Notes: generated by a model from the letters alone, not told the origin. Numbered from the stretch's first letter, positions 1 through 7,293 are shown. The stretch is 59,269 nucleotides of DNA from Desulfotomaculum sp. (GCA_003513005.1 DOTD01000031.1:1-59269); one strand, 5' to 3'. Program-made: numbers and translations.

Positions 1-193
1 GATGCATATAAAGAAAATGAAGATATCCGGGCAGTTTCAAAATGTTAAAACTGCATCATTCTATGCCAATATCAAATCCTATCTTGAAACGTGTTACAGG
101 AACGGAATTAATGAATTCTATGCAATGCTTCGACTTTGCAGAGGGGATCCTTTCAAACTGGAAGAAATTCTTAATGCTGCAGAACAAGGCTAG
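1..193 (+). pseudogene. C-terminal end of a transposase (IS66-like), cut by the window edge
   Basis: The reading frame is open to the left edge and stops at 191-193, so only about 63 C-terminal residues are visible. The segment NIKSYLETCYRNGINEF followed by RLCRGDPFKLEEIL resembles the C-terminal helical tail of IS66-type transposases, which ends in a similar N-I-K-S-Y pattern. No catalytic DDE residues can be seen because they lie outside the window, so intactness cannot be judged. The decayed genes just downstream fit a region disturbed by mobile elements. Family assignment is by pattern memory only and is moderate. Confidence 0.5.
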
Positions 194-309
194 AAATTAG
201 CCTTGTTCTGCATGTCTATTTTTTGGGCTGTGAATAGTAACCATTTTAAGGAATACTTTAGCGTTTTTTTCTCATTTGTTATAGCCATTATCATGGGAGT
301 GGTGATAAA

Positions 310-584
310 ATGAAAGGACTCATTAAGCGATATAAGTTTTTTGGGAAGAACGTTAAACCACGATCAAGCTGATGGGAGAAAAGTCCGGCTTTTTGGGTGT
401 AGTAATAGCGTTTATTTTGGGTTCAGCAGCCGCCGGACCTTTATATGCGGCTTTCCCTGTTGCAGGTGTTCTTCTTAAATAAGGGGAGCACATTTTTAAT
501 GTACTTATATTTATTGGGGCATGGTCAACAACAAAGATCCCCATGCTGTTTTTTAAGGCTTCTTCAATGGGCTGGGTATTATGA
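310..584 (+). pseudogene. Broken permease (YraQ / PF03773-like), C-terminal part only
   Basis: An ATG at 310 opens a short frame, MKGLIKRYKFFGKNVKP, which resembles the cytoplasmic start of a permease C-terminal half. It stops at once and the recognisable protein resumes in another frame at 360-481, TIKLMGEKSGFLGVVIAF, then GSAAAGPLYAAFPVAGVLLK. An in-frame TAA at 480-482 interrupts it, after which GEHIFNVLIFIGAWSTTKIP continues in the same frame to 584. These are the hallmark segments of the YraQ-type permease family (eight-helix transporters, roughly 300 residues). An internal deletion with frameshift plus a nonsense codon make it non-functional. No known function can be kept by these pieces. 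Confidence 0.7.
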
Positions 585-693
585 TTTATTTCAGGATAAT
601 GCTCAAATATGACAAAAAAAGCCTGAAACAGTATTGAGCGTTTGAAAGAACTTGCTGCTGCCGCTGTAAAAGAAAATCTGAGAAAGGCTATAG

Positions 694-1562
694 CGTGAAG
701 TAAAAGAATTATTCAAGGTAAAAACGGTGCTGTCCTTCGAGGTTTTCCCACCAAAAAAACCTCTCCTCTGGATACTATCTATAAAACGCTGAATGAACTT
801 GTTAATCTTTCTCCCGACTTTATCAGCGTAACTTACAGCGCAGGCGGCAGTGACAACAGCGAATCAACCATTGCAATCTCATCAACTATAAAGAATCAAT
901 ATCACATAGAGTTTGTTGCCCATCTGACTTGTATCAGCCAGACTAAAGAGGAAGTCCTCTCCCTGCTGGAACGGCTGAAAGCCAACAATATAGAAAATAT
1001 ATTGGCGTTAAGAGGTGACATTAACCCGGACATTCCTCCAAAGCAGGATTTTAAGTACGCCAGTGATTTGATTTCCTTTATCAGGAAAAACAGCGATTTT
1101 AACATTATTGCAGCCTGCTATCCGGAGGGGCATAGAGAGGCTGCCAGCATTGATGCGGATATACACAATCTGAAAATCAAAGTAGAAAATGGTGTAGATC
1201 ACCTGATTTCTCAACTTTTTTTCGATAACAACTATTTCTACGCATTTCTGGAACGGGCAGAACACGCAGGGATAACTGTGCCGATAGAAGCAGGGATAAT
1301 GCCGGTTGTGAATAAAAAGCAAATTGAACGGATGGTATCGCTGTGCGGAGTTGATCTTCCCAGAAAGTTCACCGCTATGATGAACCGGTATGAAAACAAT
1401 CCTGTAGCAATGCGCGACGCCGGAATCGCCTATGCTGTCGATCAGATTGTAGATCTTGTTTCCCAAGGTGTTGACGGTATACACCTTTACACTATGAATA
1501 ACGCTTATATTGCTCAAAAGATTAACGAAGCTGTAAAAAGCCTGCTTATCTCCCCGCGCTAG
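694..1562 (+). pseudogene. metF: Methylenetetrahydrofolate reductase, frameshifted and lacking a clear start
   Basis: Methylenetetrahydrofolate reductase reduces 5,10-methylene-THF to 5-methyl-THF, for methionine synthesis and the methyl branch of the Wood-Ljungdahl pathway. In one frame 694-752 reads REVKELFKVKTVLSFEVFPP, the family N-terminus. After a run of seven A at 753-759 the frame shifts by one base and continues KKTSPLDTIYKTLNEL to the stop at 1560-1562. Conserved parts include PDFISVTYSAGGS, HLTC, LALRGD and the ENNPVAMRDAGIAYA segment. Joined, the length is about 289 residues, normal for MetF. No ATG or GTG lies in the N-terminal frame, whose upstream stop is the TAG at 691-693. 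Either the gene is dead or one A is missing from the sequence; even then the start is unexplained. Confidence 0.8.
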
Positions 1563-1749
1563 GAATAGGGCAGAGAGCAATAAACCGGAAACATTATGAA
1601 AAGGTATCCTGGTTTTAAAGGGATAGCCCCTTTGCTGTAAAATAAAAGCACAATTACATGAGAATTATTTGTGTAAGAACGACGAATCAAATGGTTGCGC
1701 CGTTTTTATTTTTTACAGGCAGTTTTTTAAAACAAATAAAAAATGGTTA

Positions 1750-1801
1750 TTGACATATATCAGAATCAATATATAATATAAATTGAATGTGACATATGTC
1801 A
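1750..1801 (+). promoter_or_regulatory. Consensus promoter with two palindromic operator candidates
   Basis: TTGACA at 1750-1755 and TATAAT at 1772-1777 are separated by 16 nt, both perfect sigma-A hexamers. A perfect 12-bp palindrome TGACATATGTCA lies at 1790-1801, just after the expected transcription start. A near copy, TGACATATATCA, overlaps the -35 box at 1751-1762. Two similar sites placed over the -35 and the start region suggest repression by a dimeric regulator. The regulator is unknown; the DUF134 protein encoded downstream is one candidate. Confidence 0.75.
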
Positions 1802-1823
1802 ATTACATTGGGAGGTGTTGAAT

Positions 1824-2051
1824 ATGCCAGGAAGAGACGGTACAGGTCCGGCAGGCTCGGGTGGCCGTGGCGGTCAAGGCCGTAAATCCGGAAGCGGATT
1901 TGGCGCAGGTAGAATGAGAGGACCTGCAAGCGCAGGCCCGGGTGGTTTTTGTGAATGTCCGAAGTGTGGGACAAGAGTAGCGCACCAAGTTGCAACACCT
2001 TGTATGAATATTAAATGCCCACAATGTAGTTCATCAATGGTCAGAGTATAA
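1824..2051 (+). CDS. Small Gly-rich zinc-ribbon protein (DUF5320-like N-terminus)
   Basis: A protein of about 75 residues. I chose the ATG at 1824 because GGAGGTG lies at 1811-1817 with proper spacing; an in-frame TTG at 1815 falls inside that ribosome-binding site. The N-terminus MPGRDGTGPAG matches the start of the DUF5320 protein encoded next, so the two share a leader-like motif. The middle is Gly/Arg-rich. The C-terminus carries CPKCG and CPQC, a four-cysteine zinc-ribbon or iron-binding pair. It is first in the cluster behind the consensus promoter. Such small proteins accompany NifX/Mrp genes in anaerobes, but their function is not established. Confidence 0.75.
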   Translation: MPGRDGTGPAGSGGRGGQGRKSGSGFGAGRMRGPASAGPGGFCECPKCGTRVAHQVATPCMNIKCPQCSSSMVRV

Positions 2052-2075
2052 TCAGATAGAAAGGAGATGTAATTA

Positions 2076-2381
2076 ATGCCAGGACGAGATGGAACTGGTC
2101 CGATGAGGCAAGGATCAATGACCGGCAGAGGTTTGGGATTTTGCGGGACGAATGTTTCTAGATACGGCGCCGGCTTTGGAACTGGATTAGGGCTTGGATG
2201 CAGGCGAGGTTTTGGACGAGGTTTTGGACGAGGTTTTGGTATGGGTTTTGGACGAGGTTTTGGTATGGGTTTTAATGCAGAGCAGACTTCCTTAAAAACA
2301 CAAAAAGAGTTACTTCAGGAACAAAAAGATTTGCTTCAAAGCCGGCTTGAGGCTATCAATAGGCAATTGGAAAACTTGTAA
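2076..2381 (+). CDS. DUF5320 family protein with Gly-Phe repeats and a coiled coil
   Basis: A 101-residue protein beginning MPGRDGTGPMRQGSMTGRG, the signature start of DUF5320. AAGGAGATG precedes the ATG. The middle consists of short repeats of the type GRGFGRGFGMGF encoded by near-identical DNA at 2204-2273. The last 35 residues (SLKTQKELLQEQKDLLQSRL onward) have heptad spacing and should form a coiled coil for self-association. One cysteine pair is spread over residues 24-45. The family is found beside NifX-like and Mrp genes in anaerobes and archaea; its role is unknown. Confidence 0.8.
   Translation: MPGRDGTGPMRQGSMTGRGLGFCGTNVSRYGAGFGTGLGLGCRRGFGRGFGRGFGMGFGRGFGMGFNAEQTSLKTQKELLQEQKDLLQSRLEAINRQLENL
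2204..2273 (+). repeat. In-gene tandem repeats coding Gly-Arg-Gly-Phe
   Basis: The 12-bp unit ggttttggacga and the variant ggttttggtatg alternate about five times inside the DUF5320 gene. The units keep frame, so copy number could vary by slippage without breaking the protein. The near identity of copies at DNA level suggests recent expansion. Confidence 0.7.
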
Positions 2382-2443
2382 CAAGCGGCAGGAATAGCCG
2401 GAGAAGTCTCTGGCTATTCCTGTTTAAAACGAGGTTAAAAAAT

Positions 2444-2803
2444 ATGCCAAGACCAAGAAAATGGAGAAAAGTCTGTTGCCTGCCTGAAAGCAGCCGGTTT
2501 GGGCCTCTTGATTCCCCGGCAAATACGGAGAACCTTATCAATATGACAGTTGATGAGTACGAGACTATAAGGCTTATTGACCTGGAAGGATTCACACAGG
2601 AAGAGTGCGCCGGTCAAATGAATATATCACGTACAACTGTTCAAGGTATTTACAATAATGCACGAAAAAAGGTGGCAGAATCTCTGGTAAATGTGAAAGT
2701 GCTTCTTATCGAGGGCGGAGAATATCAGCTTTGTGACGGTTACGGGGAGTCTTGCGGCAGGGGTGGCTGTCATAGACACAGGTACGGTAGAAACTTTTTA
2801 TAA
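2444..2803 (+). CDS. DUF134 family DNA-binding protein
   Basis: A 119-residue protein starting MPRPRKWRKVCCLPES, the typical opening of the DUF134 family. The core from about residue 33 (MTVDEYETIRLIDLEGFTQE) to residue 75 is a helix-turn-helix resembling sigma-70 region 4, with the recognition part MNISRTTVQGIYNNARKK. The C-terminal tail has cysteines and histidines (CGRGGCHRHR), possibly a metal sensor. DUF134 genes usually sit beside NifX/NifB-like and Mrp genes, as here. I infer that it regulates this cluster, perhaps through the palindromes at 1790 or 3285. No direct evidence for the site is available. Confidence 0.85.
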   Translation: MPRPRKWRKVCCLPESSRFGPLDSPANTENLINMTVDEYETIRLIDLEGFTQEECAGQMNISRTTVQGIYNNARKKVAESLVNVKVLLIEGGEYQLCDGYGESCGRGGCHRHRYGRNFL

Positions 2804-2825
2804 AAGAGTATAGAGGTGGTTAACT

Positions 2826-3215
2826 ATTTATTCAGATAAAGTGATTGAACATTTTATGAGCCCACAAAATGCATATAATATGCCGGATGCTGATGCTGAA
2901 GGAAGTTATGGAGATCCAACCTGCGGAGATGCGTTAACGTTTTATTTGAAAGTAAAAGATAACTATATTCAAGAGGTAAGCTATCTTGTTTTTGGTTGTT
3001 GCGCGTCAATAGCTACCTCAAGCATGACATCTGTATTGGCGAAAGGCAAAAGCCTGGAAGATGCGTTAAAGATAACTGAAGAAGATATTATAAATGCTCT
3101 TGACGGACTTCCTGAACATAAGGCGCATTGTTCCAATCTTGGAGTTAGCGCTTTGCGTAAAGCAATCGGCAATTATTATGAAAAAACAGGGAGACTTGCC
3201 CCCTCCAAAGACTAA
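2826..3215 (+). CDS. NifU/IscU-type iron-sulfur scaffold, probable ATT start
   Basis: The protein matches the IscU/NifU N-domain: YSDKVIEHFMSPQNAY, then DPTCGD, GCCASIATSSM and HCSNLGVSALRKAI, giving the three scaffold cysteines. It should assemble Fe-S clusters for transfer to the neighbouring ATPases. The nearest standard start is GTG at 2841, but this removes the conserved YSDK residues and leaves 21 nt after GAGGTGG (2813-2819). An ATT at 2826 is 6 nt after that site and restores the full family N-terminus, giving 129 residues. ATT is a rare but real start codon (infC). The alternative is a mutated ATG with weak translation. Family confidence is high; start confidence is moderate. Confidence 0.8.
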   Translation: MYSDKVIEHFMSPQNAYNMPDADAEGSYGDPTCGDALTFYLKVKDNYIQEVSYLVFGCCASIATSSMTSVLAKGKSLEDALKITEEDIINALDGLPEHKAHCSNLGVSALRKAIGNYYEKTGRLAPSKD

Positions 3216-3252
3216 AGCGCTTACCTTTCTTGAATAAATTTTTAACTTCGTA

Positions 3253-3300
3253 TTGTGCTTTTGGATATACTAATGTATAATCATATGAGCATATGCTCAT
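3253..3300 (+). promoter_or_regulatory. Promoter with 16-bp perfect palindrome
   Basis: TTGTGC (3253-3258) and TATAAT (3276-3281) are 17 nt apart. Directly downstream, 3285-3300 reads ATGAGCATATGCTCAT, a perfect 16-bp palindrome that would cover the transcription start. It is 100 nt upstream of the Mrp gene, so the Mrp-NifX-ATPase part probably has its own regulated promoter. The centre CATATG is shared with the palindrome at 1790-1801, but the flanks differ. Confidence 0.65.
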
Positions 3301-3399
3301 TAGGTAGTATTGTAATGGTAAGGAAAAGATGTATAGGTTTTAAGAGCGGCGCCAAATAAATAAAGGCTAATAACTGTAACATTAGAAAGGGAGAGCTGG

Positions 3400-4194
3400 A
3401 TGTCAGAGAACGCATGTGCAGGAGAAGCTTCGAATGCGAAACCAGAGATTCTTGAGCAGAGTGAGTTTAACAATATCAAACATGTGATTGCGGTAGTCAG
3501 CGGCAAAGGGGGTGTCGGCAAGTCTTCAGTCAGCGCTTTGCTGGCGGTTGGATTAAACCGGCAGGGATATAAAGTAGGGATATTAGACGCAGATATTACC
3601 GGGCCAAGCATTCCAAAAATGTTTGGATTAACCAGTCCGCCTGGGGTTTTGGATAATCGTATTATTCCAGTCAGGACAACTAACGGTATCCTTGTCATTT
3701 CATTAAATTTATTTCTTATGGAGGAAGACGAGCCTGTAATCTGGCGCGGTCCGCTGCTTGGAAGCGCCGTCAAACAATTCTGGACGGATGTCATTTGGGG
3801 GGAACTTGATTACTTAATTATAGACCTGCCGCCGGGAACCGGAGATGTGCCGCTGACAGTTATGCAGTCTTTTTTCTTATATGGTTTGGTAGTAGTTACT
3901 TCTCCTCAGGACCTGGCATTTATGGTTGTTAAAAAGGCTGTCAAAATGGCTGGGCAGATGAATATTCCGATTTTAGGAATGGTTGAAAATATGAGTTTCT
4001 TAATATGTCCCGGCTGTGGGAAGAAAATTGATCTGTTCGGGCCCGGAAAAGCAGAGGAAACAGCCCGTACAACAGGCATGAAACTGCTTGCGGTACTGCC
4101 CGTTGATCCCAAATTGGCCAAGTTCAGTGATTCAGGCCAGATAGAACTATATGACGTTAACCCCTTTAATGAAATTAACTTAATTAAAGAATAG
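3400..4194 (+). CDS. mrp: Mrp/NBP35-family P-loop ATPase (Fe-S carrier)
   Basis: A 264-residue cytoplasmic ATPase. The deviant Walker A GKGGVGKSS lies at residues 35-43, the Walker B-like YLIIDLPPGTGD near 130-141, and the dimer-bridging cysteines in ICPGCGKK near residue 205. This matches the Mrp/ApbC family, which binds and transfers 4Fe-4S clusters. GGGAG precedes the ATG. It follows the palindromic promoter at 3253-3300 and precedes two NifX-like genes and two ferredoxin-ParA ATPases. In Desulfovibrio a similar set (the ORP complex) has been linked to a metal-sulfur protein of the NifX fold. I infer a related assembly here. Confidence 0.9.
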   Translation: MSENACAGEASNAKPEILEQSEFNNIKHVIAVVSGKGGVGKSSVSALLAVGLNRQGYKVGILDADITGPSIPKMFGLTSPPGVLDNRIIPVRTTNGILVISLNLFLMEEDEPVIWRGPLLGSAVKQFWTDVIWGELDYLIIDLPPGTGDVPLTVMQSFFLYGLVVVTSPQDLAFMVVKKAVKMAGQMNIPILGMVENMSFLICPGCGKKIDLFGPGKAEETARTTGMKLLAVLPVDPKLAKFSDSGQIELYDVNPFNEINLIKE

Positions 4195-4230
4195 TACCCA
4201 AAAAATCTATCTTAAAAACAGGAGGTCAAA

Positions 4231-4629
4231 ATGATAAAAATAGCAGTAGCGGATGAACACGGTTTTGTTTCAGGGCATTTCGGACACTGCCCCGTGTATA
4301 CTCTTTTTAATGTTGAAAACAATGAGATTAATGAAAAACAAACCATCCCCACTCCCGGTCACCAGCCAGGATTTTTACCGGGTTATCTGGCCTCAATGGG
4401 TGTAACCCACATTATTGCCGGCGGCATGGGTCAGCGGGCGCAAATGTTATTTGTTCAAAACAATATCGTTACGCTTACAGGAGTAAGTGGTCCTGTAAAT
4501 AAGGCAGTTGAGGACTTTTTAGCCGGACAGTTGGAAATGGGTGAAAGCACATGCGACCATGGTCACGGTCACGGTGATGGCCATGGGCACGGAGACTGTC
4601 ATGAGGAAGGAAGGGGATGTCACGAATAA
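4231..4629 (+). CDS. NifX/NifB-fold protein with histidine-rich tail
   Basis: A 132-residue protein of the dinitrogenase iron-molybdenum cofactor family: IKIAVADEHGFVSGHFGHC at the start and HIIAGGMGQRAQMLF in the middle. This fold binds metal-sulfur cofactors (NifX, NafY, orange protein). The last 25 residues are extremely His/Gly/Asp/Cys rich (CDHGHGHGDGHGHGDCHEE), a probable metal store or delivery tail. AGGAGG sits 5 nt before the ATG. The gene overlaps the next by 13 nt. No nif structural genes are present, so a nitrogenase link should not be assumed. Confidence 0.85.
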   Translation: MIKIAVADEHGFVSGHFGHCPVYTLFNVENNEINEKQTIPTPGHQPGFLPGYLASMGVTHIIAGGMGQRAQMLFVQNNIVTLTGVSGPVNKAVEDFLAGQLEMGESTCDHGHGHGDGHGHGDCHEEGRGCHE

Positions 4630-5003
4630 AAATAGCAATCAGCGCAGAAGGAAATAATATTGAGGCAAGAGTTGACCCCCGCTTTGGAAGGTGCGAATAT
4701 TTTGCAATTACAAGCGAAGATAAGGATCAGTGGGAACATATATCCAACCCCGGCGCATCTGCCGGAGGGGGAGCGGGTATTCATACTGCCCAGGAATTAG
4801 TTAACAGGAAAGTTGAGTATGTGCTGACCGGACGCATTGGTCCTAATGCTATGGATGTATTGCAGGCTGCCGGTATAAAAGTATATACGGGAGCGTCCGG
4901 GACGGTCCGGGAAGCGTTTGAGCAGTATAAAAACGGTCTTTTAACACAGTCTTCTACAGCCAACGCCAGCCCTCACGAGGGTATGGGCAGGGGAAGAAAG
5001 TAG
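4617..5003 (+). CDS. Second NifX/orange-protein-like metal-cofactor protein
   Basis: A 128-residue protein of the same NifX fold: IKIAISAEGNNIEARVDPRF, EYFAI, then VEYVLTGRIGPNAMDVLQAA and the typical IKVYTGASGTVREAFEQY. The VDPRFGRC start is diagnostic of the NifX/MTH1175 family that includes orange protein. The ATG lies inside the end of the preceding NifX gene, so the two are translationally coupled and may act together. A carrier for an Fe- or Mo-containing cluster is likely from the family; the actual client is unknown. Confidence 0.85.
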   Translation: MSRIKIAISAEGNNIEARVDPRFGRCEYFAITSEDKDQWEHISNPGASAGGGAGIHTAQELVNRKVEYVLTGRIGPNAMDVLQAAGIKVYTGASGTVREAFEQYKNGLLTQSSTANASPHEGMGRGRK

Positions 5004-5011
5004 GAGTTAAA

Positions 5012-5857
5012 ATGTTTATTGCTATAGCCAGCGGTAAGGGCGGCACAGGTAAGACCACTATTGCAACGAGCCTTGCCCTGGCCATCAAAGAACAGTACCA
5101 AGTACAATATATTGATTGTGATGTCGAGGAACCAAACGGCCATATCTTTCTAAAGCCTGAATTAAATCAGCGGGAACCTGTGACGGTAGAGATCCCAAAG
5201 ATTAATTTTGACTTATGCAGCTTTTGCGGCCGGTGCGCTGAAATATGCGCTTTTCACGCTCTGGTTGCGCTTCCGGGAAATGTCCTGTCTTTCACGGAAC
5301 TCTGCCATAGCTGCGGAGGTTGTATGTATTTTTGCCCTGAAAAAGCAATTTCACCTGCAGAGCAGGAAATCGGCTGGATAGAGGGCGGGTTGGCTGATGG
5401 AATAGAATTTATGCAGGGGCGACTGAAAATTGGCGTTGCAGTCAGCCCCCCGCTTATCCAGGCAGTTAAAAGAAAGCGTCTGCCCGGTGCGGCAGTTATC
5501 GCAGATGTCTCACCGGGTACCTCCTGCCCAGTAATTAAAGCGGTGGAAGGCGCCGATTTCTGCATACTTGTTACTGAACCAACTCCCTTTGGTCTTCATG
5601 ACCTGGAACTGGCGTTCGAAATGATTCGGGAATTAAAGGTCCCCGGAGGAGTGGTTATTAACCGCTCAGATGGAAACGACGAAGATGTGGAAAGGTTTTG
5701 CAGGGACAGAGGGATTCCATTGCTCATGAAATTTCCCTTCAGCCGTGATATTGCGGTTAACTACGCAAAGGGATTGCCGTTGCTTGCAATAAAGCCGCAG
5801 TGGAAGAAAGACTTGATAGATCTGTGGAGAAAGTGTGAGAGGATGGGAAGAAATTGA
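5012..5857 (+). CDS. ParA/MinD-type ATPase with inserted 2[4Fe-4S] ferredoxin domain (first copy)
   Basis: A 281-residue protein. Walker A GKGGTGKTT is at residues 8-16, and DCDVEEPNGHIFL is the MinD-like switch region. Two ferredoxin motifs, CSFCGRCAEIC and CHSCGGCMYFC, are inserted at about residues 70-112. The ATPase core resumes with IADVSPGTSCPVIKA and VTEPTPFGLHDLELA. Such proteins are the second class of partner in MrpORP-type clusters and probably load or move Fe-S clusters using ATP. It is 8 nt after the NifX gene with a TAGGAG site, and overlaps the next gene by 4 nt. Confidence 0.88.
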   Translation: MFIAIASGKGGTGKTTIATSLALAIKEQYQVQYIDCDVEEPNGHIFLKPELNQREPVTVEIPKINFDLCSFCGRCAEICAFHALVALPGNVLSFTELCHSCGGCMYFCPEKAISPAEQEIGWIEGGLADGIEFMQGRLKIGVAVSPPLIQAVKRKRLPGAAVIADVSPGTSCPVIKAVEGADFCILVTEPTPFGLHDLELAFEMIRELKVPGGVVINRSDGNDEDVERFCRDRGIPLLMKFPFSRDIAVNYAKGLPLLAIKPQWKKDLIDLWRKCERMGRN

Positions 5858-6714
5858 AGGAACTGGTGGTTGTCAGCGGTAAAGGCGGTACTGGTAAAAC
5901 CTGTATCACAGGTTCATTTGCCGCGCTTGCTCAAAACAAAGTCCTGGTTGACTGCGACGTTGACGCCGCCAACCTGCATCTTCTTCTGGGACCAACACAA
6001 AATGATCAACAACCCTTTTACGGGATGCCGAAAGCAGTGATAGACAAGGAAAAGTGCAGTGAATGCGGGATTTGTGCAGACCTTTGCCGTTTCGACGCGA
6101 TTAAGGAATTTGAAGTAAATTCATTGGCATGTGAGGGATGCGCTGTTTGTTACCATGCCTGTCCCAACGGAGCTATCCAAATGGCTGAGCATTTATCAGG
6201 ATATCTGTATATATCTGATACGAGGTTCGGCCGGCTTGTACATGCCCGTTTGGGTATAGGTGAAGGTAATTCGGGCAAGCTTGTAGCCGCTGTCCGTCAG
6301 CAAGCGAGGAAAATTACAGAAGACAACCGGTGTGATCTCATTATTACCGACGGCCCGCCCGGTATAGGATGCCCTGTTATTTCATCTCTTTCAGGCGCAG
6401 ATTTGGCCTTGATTGTGACCGAACCAACGCTGTCCGGTCTTCACGATATGGAAAGGGTACTTACCCTGGTTGATCATTTTGAGGGGAAAGCGGCAGTTTG
6501 TATTAATAAATTTGATTTGAGCATTTCGAACACTGAAGAAATTCAACAAATATGTAAGGAAAAGGGTGTCCCTGTAGTTGGGAAAATACCATATGACAGG
6601 GAAGTAATCAAGGCCGTCCGTGCAGGCCGTCCCGTAGTTGATTACACAAGCGGAAAAGTCAAAGACAAGATAATAGCGCTCTGGGATGAAACAAAGAAAC
6701 AGATTGCCCTGTAA
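5854..6714 (+). CDS. ParA/MinD-type ATPase with inserted ferredoxin domain (second copy)
   Basis: A 286-residue paralogue of the preceding protein. It starts with TTG at 5854, the TTGA overlapping the previous stop. Walker A GKGGTGKT is at residues 9-16, the ferredoxin motifs CSECGICADLC and CEGCAVCYHAC lie near 65-110, and IITDGPPGIGCPVISS and VTEPTLSGLHDMERV follow. The two copies are alike in layout and presumably form a heterodimer, as in other clusters of this type. The redox-active insert suggests that ATP use is coupled to cluster state or electron flow. Confidence 0.88.
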   Translation: MKELVVVSGKGGTGKTCITGSFAALAQNKVLVDCDVDAANLHLLLGPTQNDQQPFYGMPKAVIDKEKCSECGICADLCRFDAIKEFEVNSLACEGCAVCYHACPNGAIQMAEHLSGYLYISDTRFGRLVHARLGIGEGNSGKLVAAVRQQARKITEDNRCDLIITDGPPGIGCPVISSLSGADLALIVTEPTLSGLHDMERVLTLVDHFEGKAAVCINKFDLSISNTEEIQQICKEKGVPVVGKIPYDREVIKAVRAGRPVVDYTSGKVKDKIIALWDETKKQIAL

Positions 6715-6772
6715 ATTCAATTCAAAAAGCAACGGTGATAGTTGTATAAATTAATAGGAGATTACCTGTAAG

Positions 6773-7282
6773 ATGAGCTACAATTATGTGTCGGATGATA
6801 TGTGGAAGGTGTTAGCGATAGATTTCGCAAAAAGATGGTTGTCCCATGATGGTTTGTGGTTTCAAGCGGCCGAAAGCCGCTTTGGAATAGATGAGGCGAT
6901 TGCTTTAGATATTAATGCCTGGGAGAAATATACCGTTTTGGAAGCCGAACGAATTATGGGTCTTTTAAAAATAGAAGCAGGCGGAGGTTTGGAATCACTG
7001 GAACAATGCCTTAAATACCGTATGTATGCATTTATAAACGAACAGGAAATTATCCGTCCCGACGAGAAAACATTAATATTTCGCATGAATAAATGCCGGG
7101 TACAGTCCGCCCGTAAGAGAAAAGCAATGGAACTCTTCAAATGCAAACCGGCCGGCCTGGTTGAATATAGCGTATTTGCAAATACGGTTGATAAAAGAAT
7201 TAAGACAAGATGTATTGGATGCCCCCCGGATGAGGCGCCCTTAGATAAATGGTACTGTGCATGGGAATTTACAATTAAATAG
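6773..7282 (+). CDS. DUF6125-like cytosolic protein
   Basis: A 169-residue soluble protein without signal or membrane segments. The centre carries RMNKCRVQSARKRKAM and the C-terminus IKTRCIGCPPDEAP followed by WYCAWEF; spaced cysteines C-x2-C and a later Cys hint at metal or cofactor binding. I associate this pattern with the DUF6125 family, loosely related to L-2-amino-thiazoline-4-carboxylate-hydrolase-type proteins. TAGGAG lies 12 nt before the ATG. It trails the Fe-S cluster by 58 nt and may be co-transcribed; the function is unknown. Confidence 0.65.
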   Translation: MSYNYVSDDMWKVLAIDFAKRWLSHDGLWFQAAESRFGIDEAIALDINAWEKYTVLEAERIMGLLKIEAGGGLESLEQCLKYRMYAFINEQEIIRPDEKTLIFRMNKCRVQSARKRKAMELFKCKPAGLVEYSVFANTVDKRIKTRCIGCPPDEAPLDKWYCAWEFTIK

Positions 7283-7293
7283 CTAAATAAAAT

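Noticed and set aside
1008..1580. A 190-residue minus-strand frame opposite metF
   Set aside because: It lies fully antisense to conserved MetF sequence and shows no family pattern; a shadow frame.
4231..6714. A nitrogenase cofactor (nif) cluster
   Set aside because: Only NifX-fold and ATPase genes are present; nifH, nifD, nifK, nifE, nifN and nifB-type radical SAM genes are absent.
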